DNA of 64,000 nt from JACCXG01 sp963834305 (GTDB lineage Bacteria; Acidobacteriota; Vicinamibacteria; Vicinamibacterales; 2-12-FULL-66-21): assembly GCA_963834305.1 (NCBI GenBank), contig CAWIAX010000002.1, forward strand, positions 992,001-1,056,000, given 5' to 3'. Shown here in pieces: positions 1 through 11,095 of the stretch; position 1 is the stretch's first letter, and the number at the start of each line of letters is the position of its first letter. A program made the position numbers and the translations under genes. The notes under the pieces are model-generated. The model ran no database searches, was not told where the DNA came from, and was given only the letters and a program-made list of their open reading frames with translations.

Positions 1-111
1 TCCCTGCCAGCCGGCCCAACGAAGGATTACGGAATGAATTTGAAGTTGCCCGCGCCAGGGCCCCGCTCCGGCTGTTCAGAATCGCACAGGCGGATCCCAT
101 TTGCGACAACT

Positions 112-139
112 GGGGAGCTGGGGAGCTGGGGAACTGGGG
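112..139 (+). repeat. G-quadruplex-forming tandem repeat
   Basis: Four runs of exactly four G are separated by four-base loops (AGCT, AGCT, AACT). This is a textbook intramolecular G-quadruplex pattern. No gene start is close enough to assign a regulatory role. Confidence 0.6.
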
Positions 140-529
140 ACTGAGTCCGCATTGCCCGAGACGTCTCAATCCGTTGGCGGCGCTTCCTGGCGGCCGAGCC
201 ACATCGTCCGCCGGCGCGATGCGGCTGGCGCCCAGAGCGGAAGACGAGAATGTGCTGAAAGCGCCCCGGTGCTGGATGCGGCCGGCTAATTTGGACCGGT
301 GCCGGCACTGCCCGTCCGGGGGCCGCTTCCGCGAGGCGGGAACGCGGCTGCGCTCGGACGCTCGCTGCGCTCGCGGGCGCGGCGAGTAGGGGTGGCCAGG
401 GCGACATCCGCCAAGCGCACCGATGCGCCGGTGGTGTTGCGGACGACACGGATCGCAGGGACGGGACTCGCCGCGGCGCATCGCTCCGCCCGCGTTCCGG
501 CTGCGCGGCGCGGCGCCTGGCTCCAAGGG

Positions 530-605
530 TGAAGGGCGCAGGGCGAGGGCGGAGGGCATAGGGCGAAGGGCGAAGGCCCAGGGCCCAAGGCCCAAGGTCC
601 CACCG
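530..605 (+). repeat. Low-complexity GGGCGAA-type repeat
   Basis: Degenerate 7-8 base units of the GGGCGAA / GGGCCCAA kind are repeated about ten times. A shorter stretch of the same repeat recurs near 898-919. Related CCCTTAGCCCTT units occur at 1378-1417 between the S23-like gene and the TonB receptor. The unit is not coding. Confidence 0.6.
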
Positions 606-1006
606 CCCAATGTGCGGCGCGTGGCGGACAAGCCATATCGTCCTGCCGGCGCGATTCGGCTAGCGCGACGGCGGCAGTCTGAAAAATGCGCTACAGGCGC
701 ACCGGCCGCGGAGGCGCCCTTTCGCCACTGACCTCCGGATCGCCTGGGGGTCCAACTGATTGCGCACCGGCTTTCGAATCACCCCAGCCGGAGCGGGCAT
801 CGTCAGGTCACCGCCGGAGGCGCATTTTTCCGCGCGTGGGCCGAGGCGCGGCAGGGCGATGTGGCTTGGCAGCCAAAGAGCGCCGCTGCGCGAACGGCGG
901 AGGGCGAAGGGCGAAGGGCTGACCACCCGGAACCTGAGACGTCGGGGCGCGGCGGGACGGGTTTGCTGATGATCTTCGCTGGTGCGGCGATTGCGTCACA
1001 CTGTGC

Positions 1007-1390
1007 GTGCCGCCGAAGCCTTACGACATCCGCGAGCGCTCCTATGTGTTTGCACGGGAGGTCGTGGCCTTTTGCCGTTCCCTGACATCGCACGACGTCA
1101 TCGTGCGCGGCCTCGCGATGCAGCTGGCCGGCGCGGCCGGCTCCGTGGGGGCCAACCTCGCCGAAGCCAAGGAGGCCCACACGAAACCGGACTTCATCCA
1201 CAAGAACTACATCGCCCTCAAGGAGTGCGAGGAGGCGCGATACTGGCTGCGGTTGATCGCCGATTGCCACCCGGAGCTCAGTGCCGCCGCCACCCCCCTG
1301 CTCACAGAAGCCCGCGAGCTCGCCTGCATCCTCAGAGCAATCGTCATCAAAGCCAAGAGCACACCAAGCAGAACCAACCTTAGCCCTTAG
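1007..1390 (+). CDS. Four helix bundle protein (S23 / TIGR02436 family)
   Basis: This 127-residue protein belongs to the small all-helical family first found inside 23S rRNA intervening sequences, now common as free-standing genes in Acidobacteriota, Bacteroidota and others. Seen features are the N-terminal segment with YVFAREVVAFCRSL, the central GSVGANLAEA motif and the KNYIALKECEEARYWLRL helix, which together are diagnostic. The length matches the family. It stands alone on the plus strand, and the next gene is the convergent TonB receptor. The molecular role is not established; nucleic-acid or ribosome association is inferred from the original context. There is no ATG alternative upstream in the repeat region. 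Confidence 0.85.
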   Translation: MPPKPYDIRERSYVFAREVVAFCRSLTSHDVIVRGLAMQLAGAAGSVGANLAEAKEAHTKPDFIHKNYIALKECEEARYWLRLIADCHPELSAAATPLLTEARELACILRAIVIKAKSTPSRTNLSP

Positions 1391-1409
1391 CCCTTTGCCC
1401 TTAGCCCTT

Positions 1410-4331
1410 TTAGAACCTTACCCCCGCCGCCACCACGAACGTGCGGCCGCCGTCCATGCCCTGCCGGGGCCGGGCGTAGTGGGCGCTCGACGTGCCCTTC
1501 CCGAAGTTCGGGCCGGTGAGGTAGTTCAGCGGCAGCCCGTTGGCGTCGGTCGGGCCGGCCATGTCGGCGGTGACCGTCGTGTCCCACGCGATCAGCTGCT
1601 GGTTGTTGAGCAGGTTGAGCACTTCGAGCTTCACCCACGGACGGAACGACTGCCAGACCGGCACGCCGTAGGTCAGGCCGAGGTCGAACAGCGCGTAGTC
1701 CTCGAACTCCTGCGACCCGCGCAGGCCGAAGAACACCGGCTGGCTGGACGGCAGCCTGACGTAGCCCGGGTTCGTGCCCGCCTGCTGCGCCGTCAGCGGC
1801 ACCGACGCCGCGACCAGCGAGAAGGTGCGCGGCGAGTTGTAGCGATAGAGCGGCGACACGTCGAGGCGGCCGAAGCGCTGCAGGTCGAGGGTGTAGTTCG
1901 CCCACACCCGCACCTTGTGGCGCTGGAAGTCGTCCAGCCGCCCCATCGGGAAGCTGCGCTCCGCCACGTAGATCTCCGGGTAGTCGCCGATGAGCGACGG
2001 CACCGCCGGGTTGTTCGCCGACTCCCCTTCGAAGTTGCCGTCGTTCTCGAGCTGCACGGTCCACTGCCCGTTGACCGTCAGCGACGAGCCCAGGCGGTAG
2101 GCCGCCTGCAGGTCGACCGCCTGATAGTCGCGGCGGCCGAGATCGGTGTTGCGGTAGACGCTGTTGTCGAACGTGCCGACGAGGCCGTTGCGGTTGATGT
2201 TCGTGCGGCCGCCGTCCACGGTGATGAAGTCCTCGACGAAGTCCGTGGCCGACCGGTTGACGTAGGTGGCGCGCGCCCAGCCCGCGGCCGAGCTCGCGCG
2301 CCAGCGCCACCGACAGCTCCTTGGTCAGCGGCGACTGCAGGTCGCCGGCAAAGAAGACGTTGGCGGTCGGGAACGTGCCGCTGACGGGGACGGAGTAGTT
2401 CGCCGGGTTGAAGGCCGGCGGCGAAGGCGCGGCCTTCGCCCGCCGGCCCGGTGTAGGCCATGACGTAGCGGTCCGCGTTGCCGACGTTGGAGTTGCGCGA
2501 GAACTGCACGTCGTTGTACTTGCCGGCGTAGTGGCCGTAGGTGCCCTGCAGGATGGTCCGGCCGTCGCCGGTCAGGTCGAAGGCGCCGGCGAGCGCGCGG
2601 CACCAGCGTCTGCACGTCGACCGCCTGATGCCGCCGGTCGCCTCGCTGCCGACCGTTTCGAAGCGCAGGCCGAGGTCGAAGGTCAGCCGCGGCGTCGCCA
2701 CCCAGTGGTCGTTCACGAAGAGCGACGCGGTCGTGATGTCGATCGTGGCGCCGCGCATCGGCTGCCACACCTGCACGCGCGACGACGCCGGGCACGAACC
2801 GCGGAATCAGCCCGCCGTCGGCGTCGAGTGCCGGACGGCCGTCGGCGTCGAGCACGTAGTCGGTCTGGAACACGTAGCCGGTGGAGGTCTGCGAGTTGCC
2901 GCCGACGCGGGTCGACACGAAGTACTCGAACCCGCCCTTGACCTCGTGCGTCCCGGCCCGGCGCGACGAGCAGCATCTGCGACACGCTGGCGGTCGAGCT
3001 GGCGGTTGTTGCGCTCTTCCGGGTCGGTGGAATCCAAGTACGGCGCGTTGTACTGGAGGCCGCCGGGGACGCCCGCCGTGAAGCCGCGGGTCAGAATCGG
3101 CGAGTCGCAGCACGTTCGTGCTGGAGTTGCCGGCGTTCTGCCAGCTGCCAGTTCTTCTGCGAGTACTGCGCGGTCGCGAACGTCCGCGGCGCCGACCACG
3201 CCGCGCCAGGTCGTCACGAAGAGCCGGTTCAGCGTCGACGGCGTGGTCATGGTGGCCGGGTCGATGCTGCCGCCGAACGACGGCTGCACCAGCTCTGCTG
3301 CGTGTTGTCGATGAAGGTGCCCTGCAGCGTGTGGCCCGCTGGCGACCGTCCCGGTCAGCTTGCCCTTCGTAGCGCGTGTTGTCGTTCCGGCTGGTGTAGG
3401 GGACGCGGGTCTGCGCAGAACGTGCCCTGCGTGGTCGTGCGCTCGATGCGCGACGCCGCCGAAGAACCAGACGCGGTCGCGCACCACCGGGCCGCCGACG
3501 GTCATCTCGTAGGTCGGCGACAGCTTGCTGGCGCGGGTGGTGCCGGCGCTCTTCTCGAGCGGCGTCTCGACGCCCCAGGCCGGGTTGGTGAAGTTGCGTG
3601 CGGAACGCGCCGGAGAACAGGTTGCCGCCGCTCTTGGTGATCACGTTGACGACGCCGCCGCTGAAGCGGCCGTATTCGGCCGACACGCCCGACGTCAGGA
3701 CCTGCACTTCCTGGATGGCGTCCTCGATGAACAGCGCGTTCGGCTGCCCGAGCACGTTGTCGTTGATGTCCACGCCGTCCATCAGGAACACGTTGTCGTA
3801 GGCGAACGCCGCCGCCGATGGTCACCTGGTTGTTGTTCGGCGTGTTGTCGGTCAGGCCGGGCGCCAGCTCGGCGAGGGCGAACGGGGTGCGGCCGACCGG
3901 CATCAGCGAGAACTGCGTCGGCGCGGACGTTGAAGGCGCCGGCCGGCGAGCTGACCGGCGCCGGACGCGCTCCCGTGCACGTTCACGACCTCGGACACGC
4001 GCGCCGGCGACAGCACCTGGTCCATCGCCACCACGCCGCCGAGCGACACCTGCGCCTGGCGCTCGACGGTCGCCAGGCCGTCCATCTCGAAGGTGACCGC
4101 GTAGCTCCCGGGCGGCAGGCCCGGCAGGCTGTAGACGCCGTTCACGTCGGTGACCGTGACCCGCTCGCCCTGCAGCGCGCCCGACGCCACGCTCACCGTG
4201 GCACCCGGCAGCGCCAGGCCGTCGGACGAGGTCAGCCGGCCGCCCAGCGTGCCGGACTGCTGCCCCTGCGCCAGCGCCGGACCGGCGGCGCCGAGCAGTG
4301 CGAGAACCATCACCAGAAGCTTGCGTGTCAT
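1410..4331 (-). CDS. TonB-dependent receptor, Oar-like, with many frameshifts
   Basis: This is an outer-membrane receptor of the acidobacterial carboxypeptidase-regulatory/TonB type. The start ATG at 4331 gives a clear signal peptide (residues 1-21, cut near PALA-Q), then a CarboxypepD_reg-like beta-sandwich (about 25-110, with GVYSLPGLPPGSY). The plug domain follows (MDGVDINDNV; GGVVNVITKSGG). A long beta-barrel ends in the terminal phenylalanine of VVAAGVRF. The frame is broken in at least ten places, always with the protein continuing in another frame and no loss of barrel-like composition. That suggests inserted bases in the assembly rather than old decay. Uncorrected length would be about 970 residues. 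It lies 212 bases downstream of the efflux operon and probably has its own promoter. The ligand is unknown. Confidence 0.8.
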
Positions 4332-4543
4332 CACCAGAACACTCCCTCGCGACACACCGTCGCACGTCGATTGCAGATAGATCTGAGGGAGATTCGAGCA
4401 CGGCACATGCCACGACAGTCCTGTCGCGGATCGTGCAGTTTTGTTCGGCGAAAGCGGGCCATCCGGCGGTGCGCGCCCATCCTCGTGTGCGCCCGGAGTG
4501 TGCCAGAACGGGACGCTCCCGCACAGATGCGTCAGGGCGGACG

Positions 4544-5668
4544 CTACTTCTCCCGCTTCCGGCTGCGCGCGACGGCCAGCGCCAGGACCACGCCGCCCCA
4601 GGCCGCCAGCGCCAGGGCCTGGGGCCACAGGTAGGCCAGGCCGATGCCCTTCAGGAAGATGCCGCGGACGATCACCAGGAAGTAGCGCAGCGGAATCAGG
4701 TAGGTGACCGGCTGGATCACGCGCCGGCATGTTCTCGATCGGGAAGATGAAGCCCGAGAGGTAGATCATCGGCGTCAGGAAGAAGAACGTCGACGGTCAT
4801 CATCGCCTGCTGCTGGGTGTCCGAGATCGTCGAGATGAACAGCCCGAGCGCCAGCGTGCAGAACACGTAGATGCCGCACATCGCGAACAGCAGCGCGAAG
4901 CTGCCGCGCAGCGGCACCTCGAACCAGAACACCGCGACCGCGACCACCAGCAGCACGTCGATCATCGCGATCACGCCGTACGGCAGCAGCTTGCCGACGA
5001 TCAGCTCCCAGCGCCGCAGCGGCGTGACGTTCAGCTGCTCGAGCGTGCCCAGCTCCTTCTCGCGCACGACCGCCATCGACGCCAGGTTGGCCGTGACGAC
5101 CAGCAGGACCAGCGCGAGCACGCCCGGCATCATGAAGAAGCGGCTCTCGAGCTGCGGGTTGAACCAGACGCGGATCCGCGCGTCGATGACCGGCGCGCGG
5201 GACGCCGGGCGACCGCCTGGCCAGGATCTCCTGGGCGTAGCCGCCGATCAGGCTCGTCGCGTAGCCGAGCGCGACGGTGGTGGAGTTCGAGTCGGTGCCG
5301 TCGGCCACGACCTGCACGCGACCGGCGCTGCGGTCCGCGCCGATCGCGGCGCCGTAGCCGGCCGGAATCGACAGCGCCAGCCAGGCGCGCCCGCGCTCGA
5401 GGAACGGCTCGATCTCCGCGACGGTCGTCACGGTCGTCGACGACGCGTGAAGTTCGGCGACGCGTCGAACCGCGCGACCAGGTCGCGGCTGTGCGAGCGT
5501 CCGGTCGCCGTCCGCGACGACGACCGGCACGTCCTTCACGTCGGTCGTCGCGGCATAGCCGAGCAGCGTCAGCTGGATGATCGGCGCGACGATGACCACG
5601 CCGAACAGCCGCGGGTTCATCCGCAGCTCGAGGAACTCCTTCCACACCAGGAACCGCAGGCGCTGCAC
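4544..5668 (-). CDS. ABC-2 type permease (second of pair, YbhR-like), frameshifted
   Basis: Membrane subunit of a drug/lipid-type ABC exporter. A GTG start at 5668 lies one base after the stop of the upstream permease. The N-terminus (VWKEFLELRMNPRLFGVVIVAPIIQLTLLGYA) and the extracellular YhgE/Pip-like section are typical of the family. So are the conserved middle (VREKELGTLEQLNVTPLRRWELIVGK), the last helices (YLSGFIFPIENMP) and a basic C-terminus ending KREK. About five single- or two-base insertions break the frame (near 5490, 5450, 5206, 4793 and 4725). The reconstructed length of about 373 residues fits the family. It is the last gene of the seven-gene operon. Confidence 0.8.
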
Positions 5669-5669
5669 G

Positions 5670-6782
5670 TCAGGCGCGCTCCCGCGCCAGGCGGAGCGAG
5701 GCCAGCGACAGCATCGCCGGCGGCGTAGATCGACAGCGCGATCAGCGGACCGGTGTGCGCCGCCAGCGGCGAGCCTTTGAGCACGATGCCGCGCAGCGCG
5801 ATCAGGAAGTAGCGGGCCGGCACGACGATTGGTGACGAGCTGGAGCGCCGGCGGCATGCTCGAGATCGGGAAAGATGAAGCCGGAGAGGATCAGCGTCGG
5901 CAGCAGCGAGATCAGCAGCGCCATCTGGAAGGCGACCTGCTGGGTGTCGGCGACGGTCGAGATCAGCAGGCCGGTCGCGAGCGCGCCGACCAGGAACAGC
6001 GACAGCGCCACGCAGCAGCGCGCACCCAGTTGCCGCGCATCGGCAGCCCGAACAGCACCATCGCCGCGAGGATGATCAGCGCCGCCGAGGTCAGCGAAAT
6101 CAGGAAATACGGAATGGTCTTGCCGACGACGAAGGCGAACGTGTCGATCGGCGCCATCCGCACCTGCTCCATCGTCCCGCATCTCCTTTTCGCGGACGAT
6201 GGACAGCGCCGTGGACGCCACCGCGGTGATCATCGCGATGTAGGCGATCAGGCCCGGCACCAGGAACAGCGTGCTGCGCAGCTCGGGGTTGTACCAGATG
6301 CGCGGCTCGACGGTGAGCGGCGGCGCAATGCTGACCCCGCCCGGCGCGAGCGCCGACACGTCGCGGACGATGCTGAGGGCGTAGCCCATCACCGTGGTGG
6401 CGGTGTTCGCGTTGTCGCCGCTGATGAGCACCTGGACGGTGGCGCCGCGCCGCGTGGCGACGTCGCGGCCGAAGCCCTCGGGGATGACCAGCACCGCCCG
6501 CGCGTCGTTCAGATCGAGCAGCCGCTCGGCGTCCGCCGGCGAATAGACGGCGGCCGCGAGGTCGAAGTAGCCGGAGTTGATGAAGGCGGAGACGAGCGCC
6601 CGGCTCTCGGGCGTGCCGTCGCGGTCCTCGACGGCGAGCGCGATGTGCCGGATGTCGAAGTTCAGCGCGTAGCCGTACAGCAGCAGGAAGAACACCGGGA
6701 TGAACACCAGGATCAGCAGCGTGCGCCGATCGCGCGCGATCTGCCGCAGCTCCTTGCGGTCGACGGCGAGCGCCCCCTTCAC
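5670..6782 (-). CDS. ABC-2 type permease (first of pair, YbhS-like), frameshifted
   Basis: Exporter membrane subunit, partner of the next permease. The GTG start at 6782 overlaps the stop of the ATPase gene (GTGA). The N-terminal helix (RRTLLILVFIPVFFLLLYGYALNF) is followed by a periplasmic region and then VPGLIAYIAMITAVASTALSIVREKEM. Later pieces (MEQVRMAPIDTFAFVVGKTIPYFLIS; LIPTLILSGF-type helix; RYFLIALRGIVLKG) lie in other frames because of four or five inserted bases between 6180 and 5700. The C-terminus LASLRLARERA ends at 5670. Both permeases together would form the transmembrane channel served by the two ATPases of the operon. Confidence 0.8.
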
Positions 6783-7750
6783 GGCTGCGCTCCTGCCTGG
6801 CCCGGTTGGCTCGCTCGACCACGTCGAGGAAGACGTCCTCGAGCGATGGCGGCACCTGGACGACGCTCGCCGCGGGGGCGCCGGCGGCGCGCAGGCGTTC
6901 GGTGACCCTCTCGGGCCCAGTCGCGGCGTCGCGCGTCACCGCATGGACCGCCGTGCCGAACAGGCTGGTCTTCTCGATCTCCGGCATGGCGTCGAGCGCC
7001 GTCATGATCGCGACCGGGTCGCGGCCGCGCACCTCGACGATCGGGCGGCCGGCGAACACCCCCTTGACCTCGCGGGTGGTGCCGATCGTGGCGAGCGCCC
7101 CGGCATGGATCAGCGCGACCCGGTGGCACCGTTCAGCCTCGTCCAGGTAGTGGGTGGTGACGAGCACGGTCACGCCCGACTGCGACAAGGCATCGATCAG
7201 CCGCCAGAACTGCCGGCGGGCCAGCGGATCGACGCCGCCGGTCGGCTCGTCGAGGAACAGGATCGGCGGCTCGTGCAGGATGGCGCAGCCGAGCGCCAGC
7301 CGCTGGCGCCAGCCGCCGGCGAGGTCGCGCGCCAGGGTGGATTCGCGGCCGCGCGAGGCCGGCCATCTCGAGCACGACATCCCGCCGCGCGGCGAGCCGC
7401 GGGCCGTCGAGCCCGTAGAGGCCCGCCCAAGAAGCGGATGTTCTGATCGACGGTGAGCAGTTCGTAGAGCGAGAAGCGCTGCGACATGTAGCCGATGCGC
7501 GCCTTGACCCCCTCGGGATCGCGGCGTGACGTCGATGCCGCCCACCGTCGCCGTGCCGGAGGTCGGCGCGCAGCAGCCCGCACAGCATGCGGATGGTGGT
7601 GGACTTGCCGGCGCCGTTGCTGCCGAGGAACCCGAAGATCTCGCCGCGGCGGACGTCGAACGTCAGCTCGTCCACGGCCACGAACGCGCCAAAGCGCCGG
7701 GTCAGCCCCCTGACCTCGATGGCATTGGTGCTGGCCGGTTGACTGACCAC
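6779..7750 (-). CDS. ABC transporter ATP-binding protein 2, frameshifted
   Basis: Nucleotide-binding subunit of the exporter. The start ATG at 7750 lies 24 bases after the TolC-like gene. Walker A is GSNGAGKSTT (residues about 44-53). The signature and Walker B regions (ILFLDEPTGGVDPLARRQFW) and the H-loop (VTTHYLDEAERC) are present but spread over three frames by insertions near 7530, 7435, 7355 and 6790. The C-terminal DUF4162-like tail ends with PPSLEDVFLDVVERA, as in YbhF-type ATPases. In E. coli the two ATPase halves are fused in YbhF; here they are separate genes with the TolC-like gene between them. Confidence 0.8.
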
Positions 7751-7774
7751 GGCAGACCTCCCGCCGGATCCGGG

Positions 7775-9114
7775 TTACCGTCCGACCGCGCGGTCCAGCC
7801 GCGCCTGCGCCAGACGCGCACCCGGCGACGGCGCGCGTGCGATCCAGTTGCGCCTGGAGCACCGCCGTATCGGCGTCGAGCACCTCGGTGCTCGTGGCCA
7901 CGCCGGCGGCGAAGCGCTCGCCCACGACGCGCCGCGCTTCGGCAGCGGCGCGCGATGCCTTCGTCGGCCACCGCGATGGCGGCCCGGCTCGCGTCGAGCT
8001 CGAGGCGGCGCCCCTCGACCTCGAAGGCGAGCTGCCGGTCGAAGTCCGACGCCGCGGGCGGTCAGCGCGCGGGTGAGCGCGGCCGCTTCCGCTTGCTCCG
8101 CGCGGCGGCGTCCGCCGTCCCACAGCGACCAGCTGACGTTCACCGACACGTCCCACGAGTCGTGCCACGCGTCGAAGCGCGGGAAGATGCGCGGGTTGGG
8201 ACGGGCGTAGTCGTAGCCCGCGGCCAGCGAGACCTGCGGCCGGCCGGCGGCAGCCGCGGCCGAGGCGCGGGCGCGGCCGGCCGCCGCCCGCGTTTCGAGG
8301 GCCCTGCGCTCCGGCCGTTCCGCGCGGGCCATGTCGAGGAGGGTATCGGGCGCCGGCGCGTCCGGCGCCGCTGTCGTCGCCAGCGCGTCGGGCGGCGCGA
8401 CCGGCTCGATCCGCACGCGCCGGTCCTCGCCGATCACGCGGCGCAGATCCGCCTCGGCCACGCCGCGGAGGGAACGCGCCTCGATCGCCAGCAGGCGCTG
8501 GCGCGACCGCTGGGCGCCGGCTGACTGCACGTCGTTCGGCGGGATCAGGCCCTGCTCCAGCCGTGCCTGCAGCTCGCGCAGATGGGCATCGGTGCTGTCG
8601 AGCGCGCCGCGTGACCACGTCCGCCGTGCGGTCGGCGGTCACGAGCGCCCAGAACGCCCGCGCCGCTTCGAGCCTGAGGTCCGCGCGGGCGGCCAGGACG
8701 TCGAGCCCGGCCGCATCGCGCTCCGCCCGGGCGGCGCGCTCGAGCGCATCGCTCCGGCCGGCGGTATAGATCGGCCACTGGAGATCGAGTCGCGCCCGAT
8801 AGTTGTCCGGGACGTCGGGGTAGAGGATCCGCGGGCGGCAGGTTGGGCACCGCCACCGCGAACTCCGTCCACATGATTGGTGCGGGTGTAGCCGCCGGCC
8901 AGCGCAAGCAGCGGACGGTCGGCCGCCTGGCGCCCCGCTTCGACGGCCCCGGCGGCCTCCGCGCGGGCCTGCAGCTCGGCCACGCGCAGGCTGTTCTGCT
9001 CGGCGCGGGCCAGCGCCTCCTGCAGCGTCAGCCGCAGCGGCGGCTCCTGCGCCGCGGCGCCGCCAGCCGTCGCGAGCACGAGCAGCGCGACAAGCGCGCG
9101 CGACGGCTCGTCAT
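7775..9114 (-). CDS. TolC-family outer membrane efflux protein, frameshifted
   Basis: Outer-membrane channel component. The ATG at 9114 overlaps the upstream ATPase stop as ATGA. After a two-base correction it gives a signal peptide (ALVALLVLATAGGAAAQ). The mature part begins LRLTLQEALARAEQNSLRVAELQARAEAA, the usual first helix of TolC-like proteins. The second half contains GYDYARPNPRIFPRFDAWHDSWDVSVNVSW and LWDGGRRRAE, the strand and turn typical of this family in Acidobacteriota. It ends RLAQARLDRAVGR. Several insertions break it (near 9085, 8840, 8615, 8055 and 7950). Its place inside the ABC operon indicates a complete tripartite pump across both membranes. Confidence 0.78.
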
Positions 9115-10065
9115 GCTGCACCTGCCGGTCCCGTCGTCCCGGCATGCGTGACCAGGTCGATGAACACATCTTCGAGCGACGGCGGCACCGGCCGGATCCC
9201 CTGGAGCGCGGATGCCCTGCGCGGCCAGCGCGCGGCGGACTGCGTCGATTCCCGCCGCCGGCTCGATCGCGCCCAGGCGCACGTGCGCCCGATCCCCGAA
9301 CACCTGCACGTCGTCGACGCCCGGGACGGCCGCCAGCACGTCGATCGGCGGCCGCGGGGTGTCGGCCACCACTTCCAGCAGCAGGCCGGCGAACGCCGCC
9401 TGCAGCACCGCCGGCTCGTCGAGCGCCATGAGGCGGCCTTCGTGCAGCAGCGCCACCCGGCCGCACCGCTCCGCTTCGTCCAGGTACGGGCGTGGCCATC
9501 ACGATGGTGAGCCCGCCGGCGAGGAACTCGGACAGCAGCTTCCAGAACTCGCGGCGCGACACCGGATCCACGCCCGTCGTCGGCTCGTCGAGCAGCAGCA
9601 CGTCCGGCTCGTGGATCAGCGTGCACGCCAGCGCCAGCTTCTGCTTCATGCCGCCCGACAGCCGATCGGCGCGGCGGCCGCGAAACGGCGTGAGCTGGGT
9701 CATCGCCAGCAGCCGGTCCCGCTCGGCGCCGTAGTGGCGGACGCCGTGCATCTCCGCCTGGAACGCGATGTTCTCGTCGATCGTGAGGTCGCCGTAGAGG
9801 CAGAAGCGCTGCGACAGGTAGCCGACGAGGCCGGTGATGGCGCCGTGCTCCGCGACCGGATCGTGGCCAAGCACGCGAACCGTGCCCGCCGTCCGGACGC
9901 AAGCAGCCCGCAGGCGAGCCGGATCGCCGTGGTCTTGCCGGCGCCGTCGGGACCGATCACGCCGAACATCTCGCCGCGCCGCACGCGTGAGCGACACCCG
10001 GTCGAGCGCCGGATCGGCGGGTAGTCCTTCGTCACGCCGTCGAAGCGGATCGCGTCGGCGCTCAC
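9111..10065 (-). CDS. ABC transporter ATP-binding protein 1, frameshifted
   Basis: First ATPase of the exporter. The likely start is GTG at 10065 (GTG AGC GCC GAC). Visible motifs are Walker A GPDGAGKTTAIRLACGLL, the LSGGMKQKLALACTLIHEPDVLLLDEPTTGVDPVSRREFW block (signature, Walker B and D-loop) and a C-terminal PPSLEDVFIDLVTHAG tail. The tail stops at 9111, overlapping the TolC-like start. Insertions near 9990, 9900, 9490 and 9205 disrupt the frame. As read, the frame runs on from the HlyD gene without a stop. One extra G at 10066-10067 would explain this, since without it the two genes would overlap as GTGA like their neighbours. Confidence 0.78.
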
Positions 10066-11095
10066 CTGCGGCAGCTCCGCTTCGACCGGCATCCCGGACT
10101 TCAGCACGCCCTCGCGGTTGTCGGTGGTGACCTTGATGCGGTAGACGAGCTTGGTCCGCTCCTCGGCGGTCTGGACGTTGCGCGGCGTGAACTCGGCCCT
10201 CGGCGAGATGAAGGTGATCCTGCCGTCGAGGCGCTGCCCGGCGTCGGTGACGAGCGGCACGGCCTGCCCGATCGACAGCCGCGGCACGAGCGGCTCGTCG
10301 ACGTAGACGTTCGCCCAGGCGCGGTCCAGATCGGTGACGATCGGCGACCGGGGTGCGGGGCGCGATCACCTCGCCGGCGTCGACCAGGCGGGAGGTGACG
10401 ACGCCGCCGACCGGGGACCGTCACGGTCGCGTCGGCCGTGCCTTCTTCAGCGCGGCGATCTGGGCGTCCACCGCATCGATGCGGGACTCGTGCCGCGGCC
10501 ACTTCCTGGCGGCCGCGCGCCGGCGCGCAGCCGTGCGACGGCCTCGTCCGCGGCGCGCGCCCGCTCCTGCGCGGCGCTGACGCGCGCCGCCGCCACCTCG
10601 CGCCTGGTCGCCGCGTCGTCGCGCTGCTTGCGCGATCCGGCATTCGAGGCGAGCAGCCCTTCGAACCGCGCGAGATCGGCGGCGGCCGCGCGGAGCTCCG
10701 CCTCGACGGCGGCGACGTCGGCGCGGGCCGACGCCGCCTGGGCGGCGGCCTGGCGGACGTCCTCTCGCCCGCGCGCCGGCCTCGAGCAGCGCGAGCTGCG
10801 CGTCCGCCTGGGCGCGCTCGGCCCCGGCGCGCTGCAGCGCGAGATCGGTGTCGGCCGTGTCGAGGCGCGCGACGATCGCGCCGGCGGCGATCCGATCCCC
10901 TTCCTCGATCGCGAGCTCGAGGATGCGGCCGCCCACTTCCGCGGCGACCCGCACTTCGGTCGCCTCGACGTAGCCGGAGGCGCGCACCGGCCCTTCGTCC
11001 GCGCCGCCGCGGCACGCGGACATCCCGGCAGCGGCCGCCGCGATGACCAGGACGGCGCTGATGGCGGCGTGTGGGGCTCGCGCGTGTGGCTTCAT
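10062..11095 (-). CDS. HlyD/AcrA-family periplasmic adaptor (YbhG-like), frameshifted
   Basis: Membrane-fusion subunit linking the inner-membrane ABC pump to the TolC-like channel. The ATG at 11095 overlaps the TetR stop (TGATG), so translation is probably coupled. The N-terminus has a membrane or lipoprotein signal ending AGMSAC. It is followed by the lipoyl/biotinyl half-motif (ASGYVEATEVRVAAEVGGRILELAIEEGDRIAAGAIVARLD), then a long alanine/arginine-rich coiled coil with several frame breaks between 10780 and 10340. The C-terminal beta-barrel piece reads SIGQAVPLVTDAGQRLDGRITFISPRAEFTPRNVQT. Length of about 345 residues is normal for the family. Confidence 0.8.

Larger units (their letters stand above)
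1..1006. repeat. Gene-poor repeat-rich region
   Basis: No convincing protein gene is seen before 1007. The stretch contains three related copies of a GC-rich block with the core AAGCCACATCG..CTGCC. Two are direct, near 190-265 and 628-700. One is inverted, near 800-885. Two copies are followed by GAAAAATGCGC-like sequence and all lie next to G-rich low-complexity strings. The short open frames here overlap on both strands and resemble no family, so I treat them as chance. Confidence 0.6.

Noticed and set aside
1..1006. Several overlapping short open frames of 60-150 codons on both strands
   Set aside because: They overlap each other, are Arg/Ala/Gly-rich and cover repeat DNA; no ribosome sites or family resemblance.
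4491..4509. Minus-strand TGGCAC followed by GC at sigma-54 spacing upstream of the TonB receptor
   Set aside because: The -24 half is perfect but the -12 reads CGGGC instead of TTGC, and no other support exists in this part of the window.
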